A DNA stretch of 64,000 nucleotides from Paraspadella gotoi (GCA_051294375.1 CM119263.1:22056494-22120493), one strand, 5' to 3'; counted from the first letter of the stretch, positions 11,631 to 23,691 are shown. Notes: generated by a model from the letters alone, not told the origin. Translations and numbers: made by a program.

Positions 11631-12321
11631 CGGTTCTTATAAATATGTTCGCGTTTTATTTAATAAATAGGGGCTGTAATAACAAAATCATGCACTTCGT
11701 GTCGATAATTTATGTCTGCTTGATGACGAGAACTTTCGTCTAATTAACTAGTTATTATCTTATCATGTTATCTATCTAATTAATGGAAATACTGGCTTCC
11801 CTGTTTTCTCCTTTCAATTAAAATAAAAATTATAAGAATAATAAACATTATAAATCTCGTCAACAGTTAAAAAATTCCATATTCACGCTAAAAATAGTAA
11901 ACAAAATAAAGTAATCTGTAACGCAAATCCCGTACCATTAAGCTCATTTTTTTTTCTTTTAAACATACTTAACTCATACGCGATACATGGAAGTTTCATT
12001 GTAATAAATTAGTATTAAAAATCCTTAAAATTTGAAGAAGTACGTAAAAATGTACTATTAAGCTTCGCCCTATTCATTTGATCGTTATGCACATACATTA
12101 TACACAATCGTTAAAGTTTAACTTTTGCGAGGTTGATAAACTATTGATAGTGAATCATGGTGCGTCATTACGTTTGTGGAAAAAAATACTTCAGTTGTGC
12201 GGGGGTCAGTCACGGAAATGAAGTCCTGGCAAGGTGGTTAGAAGCTAAAAAATATAGTTTTTTTTTTTTCAAATACGGATTCAAAATATTTACAAAAAAA
12301 GTTATCACAGAAAAATAAATT
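11631..12321. other. AT-rich spacer
   Basis: Nothing gene-like seen. AT-rich sequence between the tRNA-Gly pair and the 3' end of the M13 peptidase gene. Confidence 0.5.
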
Positions 12322-12327
12322 TTTATT
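12322..12327 (-). terminator. Poly(A) signal AATAAA
   Basis: AATAAA on the minus strand about 160 bases past the stop of the M13 peptidase gene. Confidence 0.45.
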
Positions 12328-12488
12328 AAAAATAGAGACTATAACTTTAATTGTAGACTAGTAAACGAGAAGGTTGATGCTTTGTCCTAATAAATATCGG
12401 AATGATCGACTCTTCCTTGGAGACCCTGATTTAATCGTCACTACTACTTATCCTTCTCTCCTTGCGTCCGAATGTCCAGTGTCCGATC

Positions 12489-15400
12489 TCACCAAATCTT
12501 GCAACTCCTCTCCGCCACCATGGCGTCCCCTTTCTGACAATTCATGGCCTCTCTGAATCCCTTCTGCAGGGCGACCGTGCCCCTGACCCGCGCCTCGCCC
12601 GGTAGATGTCGATCGGTATCGAGATAGTACCGGATGTAATTTGGATCAAAGGCGTCGCACCAAGCTTGGGCGAAGGCCACGTAGAAGAGTTGATCCACGT
12701 CCAGTGGTGTCGCGAGGGCTTCTCCGTGGGCGTCGATCAGCCGAAGCGGCTCCTCGGGCACGCCGTTCCGCCGACGGCGGCGCCAGATGTCGTAGGCGTC
12801 CTTGGCGAGGCGCAGCCCGGCATCGTCGGACATATTCTCGTCGAGGGATATTCGGGCGTTGACGGGCAAGCGTCGCCCGTCGCCTGCGTCGACCGTCTGT
12901 TTGGCGAAGTGATCGAGGAAGCATCGACTCCGGGCGGAGTAGGCCGACTCGCTCTCGGCACTCCACCAGTTGCGGAGGACGCCGTGGGAGTCGAAGCTTT
13001 TGCCTGAAGTGGAACGGAAACGGTGACAAATGGAAATGGATATAATATTTAAAATAATAATTGCTATCGGGAATGACATTCTTAAGGAGTGGTCCTTTTA
13101 AACAATTGACATATTTAAAAAAGATATTACATGTACCTCTTAATAAATACGGAAGTGAGTTGATTGGGAGTTAATAAACAGGACTGAGAGAGATTGAAAG
13201 CTTGCAGGGTCCTGCTATGTTATTGAATTATTATCTTGTAAGAGAGATGGAGGCCCTAACCCACCATAGCCTGTGCGAAGTCATGGACATGATAGCTTAC
13301 TTGTTATGGATAATTTGTATATGCATTAGCTTTAGATGCAAAGTTTTTTTATTGTTTCGAAACAACGGTGAAAATGAAACAAAAATTCGGACATGTAAGC
13401 CTTATTCCGCGCGAATTGGCGCTGAAGAAGGCCCTCATCATGTCCGTATTTATGTTTCATTTTCACCATTGTTTCGAAACAATAAAAAAACTTTGCATAT
13501 AAAACTTATCAACTGCAACGAAACAAAATAAATTACACTATGTATTAGTTAAACCAAATTCAAACCCTAATACCATAATAAATTGTCAATTCCTTCTTTT
13601 CTGTTAATGGGAATGGAATTTTTTTTTAAATTACTTTAAAAGAAGTAATCCCAGAGTTGAATTTTTAAACTTTAGTTTTACTAATTTTCACAATTCGATG
13701 TCTCTGGCAAATCAAAACCTCACCGAGTCGGTCGAATCCGTGCGTCATCTCGTGTCCGATCACCATCCCGATGGCGCCAAAGTTCACGTACATCGGCGCC
13801 TCTCGATCGTACAACGGCGCTGCCAGAATTCCCGCCGGAAACTCGATGCTGTTTTTCGTCGGATCGTAAAACGCGTTCACCTACGATTTCGAGGCATGAA
13901 AACTTAAGAATAAAAAAAATATTGGCAGCGGTGGGATTCGAACCCACGCCTCCGAAGAGACTGGTGCCTTAAACCAGCGCCTTAGACCGCTCGGCCACGC
14001 TACCACATTGATGATCAATCGATTATGACTCACGTTAGCCACGTTTTCTGTGCTCCACATTTGCCGAGTCCGAGCCTCGTCCGCTTGCATCCCGTAGGCC
14101 CTCGCCATCTCCGGGATCCAGTCCACGAAGTTTTCCAAGAAAGTCTCCGCGTCGACTTTGAGTCCCGAGTAGGAGTCGTCGACGAATCCTTCTGCGTCGA
14201 GGTAGTCGGGGTAGCTGGTAATTTGAAGACGTTGTTTGCCATTATTACAATATCATAAAGCCTCAACGAATTACTGTCGTATAGAGCTCTATCAGAAAGA
14301 AATTTATATTTTTGCAACGAAAACTATTCTCACTCTCAACTAAATATTACTAAGTTATTACTTGATAAACTCGTAAACAAGTTAAATCAAATACTTACAA
14401 ACAAATTTTCCCGCGAAGATCAAATCTCGATCTTAAAACTCGGGTCTTAAAACTCCCTGACCCTCTCCGTATAACCTCAGTATACTGGATAGTGGATATA
14501 CATAGAATATCCTCTCTCTCACCCCATCTTCTCGATCATGGCTTCGGCCTTCGCGAGGGCCTCTTCCTTCGTCGACGGAGACATCCAATCGTTTCGTCGG
14601 ATCGACGATTTCAACGCGGACTTCGTGTCCTCGAACATTTCGAGCAACACCTCCTTGTCGGCGGAAGTGAAGTCTTCGCGAACGTAAATCGAACTCACGG
14701 CTGAAAAAAGCTATCATCAATGAGTTATTATTTTAATAACCAAATTATTAAAATAAAAAAGTGAAGAGACAGTAATGATTGTTGTGTGTTAGTGACAGAA
14801 CCGTTCAATATAAGCAGTCCCTGAGCTTCGGATCAGGCTGTAACACCGTGTTACAGGCGGGTTAAGCGGCCCCTCCCTCTTAACTGCTAGGCGACCACCG
14901 GGGTAGAATCCCGGACCTTTGGGTTGGGAGGAGAATGACTTGCCTCTGGCACCAATGGCCGGAAGAGCGGTTGGTGGATTATAATCCACCATAACAGTAA
15001 CAAATAAGTAATAGATAATAGTTAATGGTTAAAATGTAAAACCAGGGACTCCACACTTCCACTCCTAACCTTTCGGCATGTAGTTGTGAGTGAGTTGCTT
15101 GATGCAGCTTGTTCGCCTTCCCTCTTCGTCGCCGAGCAATCCGGGAATGAGGTGGTTTAGATGCCACATTAATTTCCATGACATGTAATTTCTATGAGAG
15201 CAAGCAAATATTAATAGCTACTCTTTTTGTTTACAATCATTCTAAAATTATTTAAAGGTGTGTAGCCCTAAACACAGCAGATCCTGTCCAAAGTCAGGAG
15301 GCAAAATGGCCGATTTATTGAATGAATAAATAATTTACCACAAAAGCATTCCAGCATAACGGCGCAGCAATGTCGCACCATCCCTTCCAACCTGATATCC

Positions 15401-18400
15401 TCGATCCTATTCTCCTCCAAGAGTCGGTTCAGCCTCCGGAAATACTCGTCAGACGTCACCACCACCTCCGACTCCGTAGTCAGATTGTGGACACCGTAGG
15501 CCGATATCACATTGAGCACGTCCACGGATGGAAGAATGGCCTAAAGGGAGTGTTTGTACTGTGTAGGTCAGAAGAAATGGGTCAGGTTTTTTTTTTTTTT
15601 TTTTTATCAAAAATAAAATAATGGCAGTAAATAGAATACAAGGTATGGCAATAATAATGGGATTTAGAGTTAGGGTTTAGCGCAATAAATAATAAAATGA
15701 TGATGAATTTATAATAGTAAAAAGTAGTAATATTAAAATAGATTCAGTTCAAGGAAACAATCCACTCGAGAATCATGAAAATTCTCATTTCTTCGTAAAG
15801 TGCGAGATACGAAAATTGTTAAAGGTCAAAGTTAATTCGGGTGTTAAACTTGTTTTGTCACATATTCAAATGAATTTAAACCGTTTTTTTCGTTGAGATA
15901 AAGTAAGGTGTTTATGTTAATGTTTATTCGACTTATTTTTTTAGGTGGAGAGTACAAATAGAATGGCGGAGCAGATGTAAAAGACTTTTCCACCGAAAAA
16001 AAAAGATGATTTAGTCATCTCGAGAATTGGTTTCTAGGGAAACGCTCCCTCAATAATCCAACTCTTTAAAAAGCCATCAAACTCCCTAGAAATCTCGTTT
16101 TAGCAGATTTCCTTTGCGCGGAGTTTTTCTCGTTTCGGGACTGAGAGAGGAGAAAAAATAGTCCGGAATTGCTTGACTCGTTAAAAACGAACTCGTTTTT
16201 TAAATCTGAGCTTTTTTAAACTTGAAATAAAGGGATAACTAAGGCAGAGTTCGGTAATAAATTATTCGACGTTTTAATTGAAAAATTGAATATGATATTT
16301 TTATTATGAAACAGATGGATGTACAAATATATAAATATTAACAAGAAAGAAAAAAATTTAGGATTTTAAATGAAACTTTAACTGCCTTATAAAGTTTTGG
16401 GACTAGATGAAAAATAAGTGTGGTTTACAAGTGTGTATTTTCGATTCGTGTAGAAATCTCCCTTATCCAACCCTATCGGTTTGTCTGTCAGTTTTTATGA
16501 CATAAGAAGAGATTTGGCAGCATCGAATTGAAAATCTCTCGATTCCGTCAGAACACAGAAATATCTTTGTCCATTTCGCCAAAACGACTTGTCTAGATTT
16601 TCTCATTTTCTCTTCCTCTCGTCTACAACTCGTAATTAAGGAAAGGAAAGAAAAAAAAAGAGATTTACGAGCTCGAAAAAAAAAGTAATGGAAAAGTAAG
16701 AAGAGAAGAATAAAGTAAATAAAACATGAAGCGGAAAAGTAAACAAGAGACGGAGAATCAAACAGAATCAAACGTCAAACAAAATAAGACGACGACGACG
16801 GAGACGACGATGAAGACGATGGTCTTGCCAAGATGTAGTAATAGTAATAGACTTTCTGATTTGGGATCTTATGTGGTAGTCTTTTTTATAAGAAAGCTCC
16901 CAAAAAGAAGATAAAAAGAAAGAAAGAAAAAAGAAAAAAAGAAAAAAAGAAAAAAAGGAAAAAAGAAAAAAAAGAAAAAAAGAAAAAAAAAGAAATAAAT
17001 AAAAAAATAAATTAAAAAAAAAATTAATAAAGACTAACTTGCAACTGCGCCACCGTTCTTTTGTTGAATAGTTTGGTGATGTCGCTGCGGCTCTCGTCTC
17101 CGTCCGCCTTGTAAAAAGTGGCCAACTCCGCCTCCAGATTCCAAACGGATTCTTGAAAGACTTCGGCATCGTCCTTCGAGTAGTCGAAGTAAAAAGCGAG
17201 AAGGCGAATCTGGTCTCTCATTCGAGACTCGTAGTCGGAGCGACCTTTGAGGATGGGAATTTCCTCATGTTTTCAAATCGATTCACATTTTTCAATGAAA
17301 CTTTCTGTTGCCGACCCTAAGTTCATAGATTCACTGTGTGTTTAACGTCTTGACGTTTAATTCGGCTAAAACTTAAAAGGGATAGGAAAAGAGAAGCCAG
17401 TTGTGACGCTGGGACTGGAGTGAAAAAACTTCCCTGTAACAGAACCTCGATTGAAAGCTCACAGGGTGTTTTTAATATCTTGATACCCACCATAGCCTCT
17501 GCAGGATAGCTTATTTATTGAATGAATGGATAATTTTTAAAATAAACTTACCCGAGTAAAACGAGGGACTCTTTAAGGTGAGGCCGCTTTGATCGAAGAC
17601 GACTACATAATCCTCGTCACTGTCGAACGCCGGACTTAACTGAACGAATGTTATATAGATTAATTATTAATTTCTTACAATTATTAAAAATAAATATTAA
17701 TTATTTACTAAAATAGTAATAACCTCTACGCTAAAAAACGGCGCCGCCACGAACGCCAGGTACTTCCGGTATTTCGTGATCAACTCTCGACGTCTTTGCG
17801 CGTCGACGTGCTTTTCCTCTTTCCCGATGCTCAGCGGCACCGCCAGATCAGCGGCGTCGGTCATCTTCCCGACGAGGCGCCGCGCGGCGCCCTTCACCCT
17901 TTCGCGGCGCTCGTCGTCGTCGGCGCACATCCTCGCCAGCGTTTTCAACTTTCTCTCGGCGCCGTCGATCGGCGACGCGGGGTCGACCTCCATCGCCAGC
18001 AGCGCCTCCACCCGCTCTTCCACGCGGCGCCGTAAAAAGTAGAGGCCGCTGCCGTAGATGTTGGCACTTGGAGGCAGTTGGGCCGTCGCTACCCAGTTGC
18101 CGCAACTTTGAGTAGGGGGAGCAAGTGAAAAGATTGTTTATATTTGTTTGTAATATTAATTTCATTAGGAAGTATATTTGGATTGAGGAAAAATGATTTT
18201 AGGGGAATTACGATTTGAATATGTAAGGTATTTTAGCAATATTCTTTACGAATCCTAATGATAGTTGTCATATGTGATTAAATTTGATAAAATTTAAAGT
18301 TTTTAATTTCATGAAATGATAATCTAATTAATATTAATTTAGATAATGATTAATACGTAAAAACTTTTTTTTTCAAATAGCTCACATCATCAAATATTTC

Positions 18401-18913
18401 TTCGCCTTATTATAAGATCTCCTTAATCAAAACTGTATGGCAACAGCCGGGTTGCCTGTGATGCCCATTGGGATGGGGCATCTCACTGTTGGCTTTGGGG
18501 GCTTCCGACCCTCAGTGACGCCTCCAGTCACTGGCGCGGTTACCCTAGGACGGTCTCGCTTTGCCAACGCAGAGGGAAGTCGTTAGGTCTGTGGATGGAA
18601 CACTACGCCTGGGATGGTGTGTTCCCCCTCTGAGCCAATGGATTTGGCTGACGGATGGTGGACGTGAGGCGGTGTGAATATACCGCCACAACTGACTTAT
18701 TCTTTTTTATTTTGGTTTGGAGGTTGCATAATGTATATTTTGATTTGGGTTAATTTCTCAGCTTTCATTATTCCAAGCGGTGACCCCTGACTCGAGAAAG
18801 GGGAAATTCTTTTTCTTCTTGAACCGAATTTGACATTTACTTAAGCAAAGTTTATCTTTTGACGCCCGGCGCCTAATGAAGGAAGCACCGCCTGAAACTT
18901 GAGGGCATCGATA

Positions 18914-18994
<81 letters not shown>

Positions 18995-20503
18995 TTTAAA
19001 TGATTCATACAACTCTTTAAACTTTCTACATTTGTAAGAACCCACGTCGAACAGAAAAATAAATAAATATAAAATGCTATGTCATTATCTGTGATGGATG
19101 CCTTCAACCACCAAAGCTTGTCCAAAATCATGGGCAAGATAGCTTATTTATTAAATGAATGAAATAATTTTTATATTGGTTGTACCAATTTCATGAAGAT
19201 AAAAAGTTTTATTATAAAAACCGAAGTATGAATCTATGGACCTGTATTGATAAAAGTCCTGACATGGATCGACTGAGAGATTCATGAAGGAGCTGATGCG
19301 ACCAGCGAGTCGACAGTTCGGTTCCCAACAGGAGACGTTGCTCCACGTGACGAATCCGAAGAGAACGATGACGCCGAAAACGATAAGGATGGCGCCGAGA
19401 AGAACGAGGCGGCGTCGCCGACGTCGTTTGAAACTAAGATGTACAAAGTTATACAAAATATTATTCGTAGTATCACCAAATCGTGCTATATTTTTTTAAA
19501 CATTTTTTTAAACTTTTGACAACTTATTTATTTATATTAAAAGATATATATCAAAAGATAATAAACTTTACTTATGCCAAAAAGTGCCCCTTTATTGTGT
19601 CCAAAAAAATCTGGCAATCGAGAACTCCAAGAGTCAGGTTACGTGGTTATCAAAAGCTCACCCGAACTTTATGGCGGCGGGCGGGGACTCGCTGCTCCGA
19701 TTTTCGTTCTCGTCTTTCGAGTTTTCGCCGTTCCTTTTCGATTTCGATTTCGTCGTCGTCGACGTCAAAGTTAATGTCGTCGCCATTGTCGTCTTCGTTG
19801 CTGTACTCCTGTCATCGTCGTCAACCACTGGCGTCCTTCCCGTGTGAAAATTGTTTTTAGACAGATTATCTTTAGTCTGGTCGCTCTTGCTGATTTTCGG
19901 CGACGACTGCGGGCCACCGTTAACGCCGCAAACGACACGAATTGCAGCCTCGCTGGAAGTAGGAGACAGAACTCGTTCGGCGCCCGAGTTTCCTTCGATT
20001 CCGTCTGAGATTCCACTTCCAGTTTCGGCGTCAGTTTGAGACGTCGACGGCGTCGGCGGATGTCTCACTGGGGGCGGCGTCGGCGGTGGCGGCGTTGGCG
20101 GGGGAGTTGGAGGTGCGGTCAAAGCTATCGTCTCTTCGTAAGTACGGGGCGGGGGCTCCGTGAATTCGGAGCGGACTACAGGAGAAAAGTCAGGGGGATT
20201 GACGACCATTTTGACGACCGTATTGACGACCGGATTGACGACCGAAGCTGCGATCGGGACGTCGTCGTTTCTCTTAACATTTTCTTTGTTTTGTGACGGA
20301 TATGGCGTTGAAAATTCGCTCGTCGGAGACATCGTCAGCCCTGCAGGCGGGGTCGCTGAATTGGACATGTTTGACGGCGTGGACGGAACTCCACCGTGTG
20401 GTGGTGGGGGAGGAGGAAGCGGTGGTGTGGGTGGAGGAGGAAATGAGGTCTCGTGGAGTGGCGGAGGGTGAAGGATGTCAGGAGCAGCTTTTGCTGAATC
20501 CAT
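12489..20503 (-). CDS. Neprilysin-like M13 zinc metallopeptidase, type II membrane protein
   Basis: Eleven coding exons in transcript order: 19662-20503, 19242-19433, 17724-18105, 17552-17639, 17039-17244, 15392-15540, 15070-15191, 14523-14700, 14034-14214, 13724-13880, 12489-13003. All have GT-AG borders and phases that agree, giving 3012 nt and 1003 residues. Residues 1-281 are a Pro-rich cytoplasmic tail; RRRRRR then a membrane segment follow (about 290-309); then the ectodomain with paired Cys ([14 protein letters not shown]). Catalytic features: substrate-binding NAFY, zinc site HEMTH (His823, Glu824, His827), third ligand Glu888 in ENMSDDAG, the His/Arg of the transition-state region ([12 protein letters not shown]) and the terminal CKIW (CxxW). 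Family role: cleavage of small extracellular peptides. Oddities are the very long tail and Ala for the first Gly of the usual ENxxDxGG. A good polypyrimidine-AG precedes the ATG (exon edge 20515), so a 5'UTR exon lies upstream. ATG 20503 is preferred because the frame upstream is intronic. Confidence 0.93.
13188..13325. repeat. Dispersed repeat family R2, copy 1
   Basis: Begins gattgaaagc and ends catgatagcttac...ggataatttg. The same head and tail recur at 17445-17540 and 63270-63385, and the tail alone at 15262-15340 and 19075-19172. Lies in the last intron of the M13 peptidase gene. Class unknown. Confidence 0.6.
13336..13498. mobile_element. Foldback (MITE-like) inverted repeat
   Basis: Two arms of about 59 bp (13336-13394 and 13439-13498) are near-perfect reverse complements; each carries the palindrome TTGTTTCGAAACAA next to a T or A run, around a 44-base GC-richer loop. 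It directly follows an R2 repeat copy in the last intron of the M13 gene. Symmetry is seen directly; the MITE reading is inference. Confidence 0.6.
13923..14004 (-). tRNA. tRNA-Leu (anticodon AAG), nested in an M13 intron
   Basis: 82-base tRNA on the minus strand: acceptor GGTAGCG pairs with CGCTGCC, discriminator A, anticodon loop TTAAGGC (AAG), a long variable arm (GTCTCTTCGGAGGC) and T-arm GGTTCGAATCC. It fills over half of the 153-bp intron 13881-14033 of the M13 peptidase gene and has the same orientation. A T8 run just after it serves as Pol III terminator. Confidence 0.96.
14764..14996 (-). repeat. tRNA-derived SINE-like element, copy 1
   Basis: About 233 bp. Read on the minus strand, the head carries a Pol III A-box-like segment (TTGGTGCC...AGGCAAG) and a B-box-like GGATTCTACCCC, followed by a conserved body (CTCAGGGACTGCTTATATTG). 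Other copies: 24328-24510, 33109-33345, 41905-42177 and 60225-60386. Lies in an M13 intron (14701-15069). Confidence 0.7.
15262..15340. repeat. Dispersed repeat family R2, copy 2 (tail only)
   Basis: Carries the family tail (ctgtccaaagtcagg ... atttattgaatgaataaat). Lies in an M13 intron, about 50 bp from the exon beginning at 15392. Confidence 0.5.
17445..17540. repeat. Dispersed repeat family R2, copy 3
   Basis: Head gattgaaagctcacaggg, tail gatagcttatttattgaatg. Its right end is about 12 bp from an M13 exon (17552). Confidence 0.55.
18430..18710. repeat. GC-rich structured interspersed element (unclassified)
   Basis: A sharply bounded, GC-rich, potentially structured block in an AT-rich M13 intron. 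It contains hairpins such as GGAACAC/GTGTTCC and GGCGGT/ACCGCC. On the minus strand TGGCTCAGAGG fits a Pol III A box, but no clear B box is at the right distance. Only one copy is in the window. Possibly a SINE of another family; not identified. Confidence 0.4.
18916..18990. repeat. (CT)n microsatellite
   Basis: Nearly pure CT tract with one interruption, in an M13 intron. Confidence 0.95.
19075..19172. repeat. Dispersed repeat family R2, copy 4 (tail)
   Basis: Carries cttgtccaaaatcatgggca and gatagcttatttattaaatg. Lies about 70 bp from the M13 exon beginning at 19242. Confidence 0.5.
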
Positions 20504-21135
20504 TGCTTTTAGCGACTTAAACAAGAAAAAAAATGTTAAGGATTAACTGGAGAGGATAAAGGATGCTTACTGCTGAGGGAAGGGATTATCCTGAGGGCGA
20601 TCTCCATCGAGATGCCACGTTTTACATTCGATGTCAAATTTATCGAAATTCTTGTTCGAATCTTTTCAAAAAAGTTCAATCGTTCAGAGTTTTAATATTT
20701 AAATTTGTAAAAAAAAACAAACTGCAGGTTCATCCTAAACGTTTGTATATTCTGTTTAATTAAGTAAGTAAACGGTAAATTGCTTTTATTAATTAAAACG
20801 AAGAAATAATAGTCCTAAATTTTATCATTAACACCGAGGGAAAAAAGATTCCCAGAATACGTATAAATTGGGTCGCGTTTCCAACGTCAATATTTTCAAT
20901 CTTAATGGTCAATCATTTTTCAAAACTTTCCAAAAACCAACGCGTTAAATCCGATGACGCAGTTTCGTCGCCTATAAATCTCCGATCCGATAAATCTAAA
21001 TTAATGCGTTAACGACGGCGCTAACGAGAAATGATAATGAGAAGAGATAAAATAAAAAAAATGTTTTTTTTTAGCCAAACTTCCCGACTCTCCAGCCGAG
21101 ATTTGGAATATAGGGCGAAGCGAGGAAGACAAAAA

Positions 21136-21138
<3 letters not shown>

Positions 21139-21172
<34 letters not shown>
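21139..21172. repeat. (GA)n microsatellite
   Basis: Pure GA tract in the interval upstream of the M13 peptidase gene. Confidence 0.95.
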
Positions 21173-21174
<2 letters not shown>

Positions 21175-21357
21175 GGTGGAAGAGTGAAAATTTTTTTTTT
21201 TTATATCGAAGAACAAAACTTTGTAACCTTTTTTTTTATCTCAGCTTCCAACTCTTTCTTTCCGCTCCCATTCTACTCTGCCCCCGCTCCTCAATTTCTC
21301 CCTTTCCTTCTCCCCCCCTCAGGTTTTTTTTCACGAAGATGAAGAGAATTCCATCGA

Positions 21358-21680
21358 TGACGTCACGTGATCCCAGTTTCGCTCGGAAACTCGAGTCTCG
21401 TGATCGTCGCTAAATTTAGAAGAGGATATATCACGTGATCCCATATAACCGTTCCGAAAGCGTTCGCCGCGTGACATCCCGGTGTTCAAGGTTGACTTCG
21501 GAATTTGAGCGAAATTCTAAAACACTTAACTTCCTTAACTTTTTACTTTTGCTATTGTTACTATTATTAGCGTCATTTTAACAGAGTAATATAATTAAAC
21601 CGAAGTTTAATTTTTAAAGTTAAAGCATCTTTGTCAACGAGTCACGTGACCTCGGTTCCATTTCCATCACGAAACACGTG
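21358..21680. promoter_or_regulatory. Cluster of CACGTG E-boxes with a CRE
   Basis: Four CACGTG hexamers (21364-21369, 21432-21437, 21643-21648, 21675-21680) in about 320 bp; the third is the full palindrome GTCACGTGAC. The first overlaps TGACGTCA (21358-21365). Lies about 0.85-1.2 kb upstream of the first coding exon of the minus-strand M13 gene. Consensus for bHLH-Zip factors (TFEB/MITF, USF, Myc type); the regulatory role is inferred. Confidence 0.45.
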
Positions 21681-23691
21681 ACCAGAGAGAGCCATTCCAG
21701 AACTCTGCTTTCAAAACCGCAGGGAGAGAATGAAAAATCTTTTTCCCCCAAGAATCTCGTTTTCTTCTTTTTTTTTATTAAGTCCTTCTTCTTTTTTATT
21801 TTCTCATATATTCCTATTTTTTTATTAAGACCTACTTTTTTTTATTTTCTCATATTCATTTTTTATTGAGGTCTCCTTTCTTTTTTTAATATTCTCGTTT
21901 CTTATTCTTGAGAAAATTTCTCTCTTCGGATTCGATATATCCCATCAAGTTTTTTAATAAATATACTTTTTTCCTTCGCATTCAAAATTTCACAGAAAGA
22001 TCTTATTTGAAAACATATTTATTTTTAGACACGATCATTAAGTTGACCAGTGACAACCCATTGAAAATGAAAATCAAAAATACCTTTATGCAATAGTACC
22101 CCCCCAAAAAAAAAGAAACGGAAAAAAAATAACCGTAACAAACAATAAACATAATATTAAAGATTATATGTATATTTTTTGCCCGGAATATAAACTGACG
22201 TTTTGGTAGTTTTTTTTTAATCTACAGAGATTCTTAGCGGGAGAAAGAAAAGATTGAAAATAGCAAAAAAGTCGAGATAATTTTCTTTCAGATTGGCTGA
22301 GAGAGAAAGACTGTTGACCGATTTGCGAGAGAAAATAAAAAGGAAATAAAACGGAGGTCGTTTTTTCGAGTCGATCGGCTGAGGTTCGCGCGAGAAAGGA
22401 CGAACTTTCGAACGGTTTATTGGTCTTGAAAGGTTTTAGGATTTTGTGACCGGCTTTGGCCAACACTGGGGAATCGAAGAATTATCAATAATAGTTTAAA
22501 GACCTATTTAAACTATTGGAGTTATAACCCGAATGTACTATTGTCTAATGACGTAAGCAGTCAAAAAAAATTACGCTAAATTTGTAATCATTTTTTTTTA
22601 AATTTGGAGGGAACTTGGTCATTAAGTCTGTCGCAGTACAAAAAAGTGGCAACTTTAAATTTTGAAAAAGTAATCATATAATATTCATAATATATTCATG
22701 GAAGTTAAGGCGACGCGACCCTCTTCTCTTATTTATCTAACTCATAGAGTCAAAGAGGCCGCGTTGAATAAGTAAAGAGTCGGTGGGTGGAATCGAATAC
22801 CTTTTCATCTCGGTAAAGGATGGAATCGCCGAGTCGTTCAACCTCGAATTGAAACGTTGATTTCCATCCTTCCAGAGCAAATGCGGAATTGTGGATAATT
22901 CCGTCATCCGTGGAATTGTTAGAAAACGGGAGACTTTAATATAGTGACGTTTGCGTCACGAAGGGATGGAGGTTGCGTGAACCCCGATAATGATTTATAA
23001 CCGTGACGAGAGAAAAAAAAAGAGGAAAATTCATCCGGAAGGTGAGAAAAAGTGGTTCACAGTTTTTGCCTACTTGAAATGCTCGGGAGAAAACAAGAAG
23101 AGCGTAAGAGAAAAAAGTCATTCACCGCCAGTTTTCGACTTTTGAGTAGAGAAATACTGACTTGACGAATGTGTGGAAGTATGATGATCCGTTGTAAAAA
23201 AGGTTGGATTTATAAGCTTAAAGGCAAAATCTTGATTAAATTTATTTATTGTAACTTTTTAGTGGTTAGGAGACAAAAACAAATAAACTATCAAACTTGC
23301 GTATCCACTATCCAATGAATTTAATGCTTTTTATTAGATATTTTATAAGTATTTTTTATGATCTTTAAAAAGATTTTAACAAATTTTCTCGAGCTAAATC
23401 GAAAAAAATTTAATCGATTCAAATTTTTAACAAAATGATTTTTTTTAATTACGAAAAAAAGCCAATTGGTCCTGGAAAGATTAAAAAAAAAGAGCTGGCG
23501 TCTTAGCCGATCGAAAAGAGCGCGAAAAAAAAAGTAGATTAACACCGAAAAAGATGAAGAATATTTTAAGCGGGGGTTTACTTTTTTTTTCTTTTTTTTT
23601 TAAAGAAAGATCAAGGTTAAGGCAGAGGAAGAACGAGGCTGAGGGCAGAATGATGATATTTAGAAGGTAAGGGAAGAGGAAGAAATGAAGA

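Noticed and set aside
13395-13438. Loop of the foldback as another hammerhead (ctgaagaaggcc)
   Set aside because: Resembles CTGATGA plus stem II but lacks the matching GAAA core and stem I.
20504-20524. Seven-codon upstream extension of the M13 peptidase from a TTG
   Set aside because: It crosses a polypyrimidine-AG splice acceptor at 20516-20517; eukaryotic initiation at ATG 20503 is preferred.
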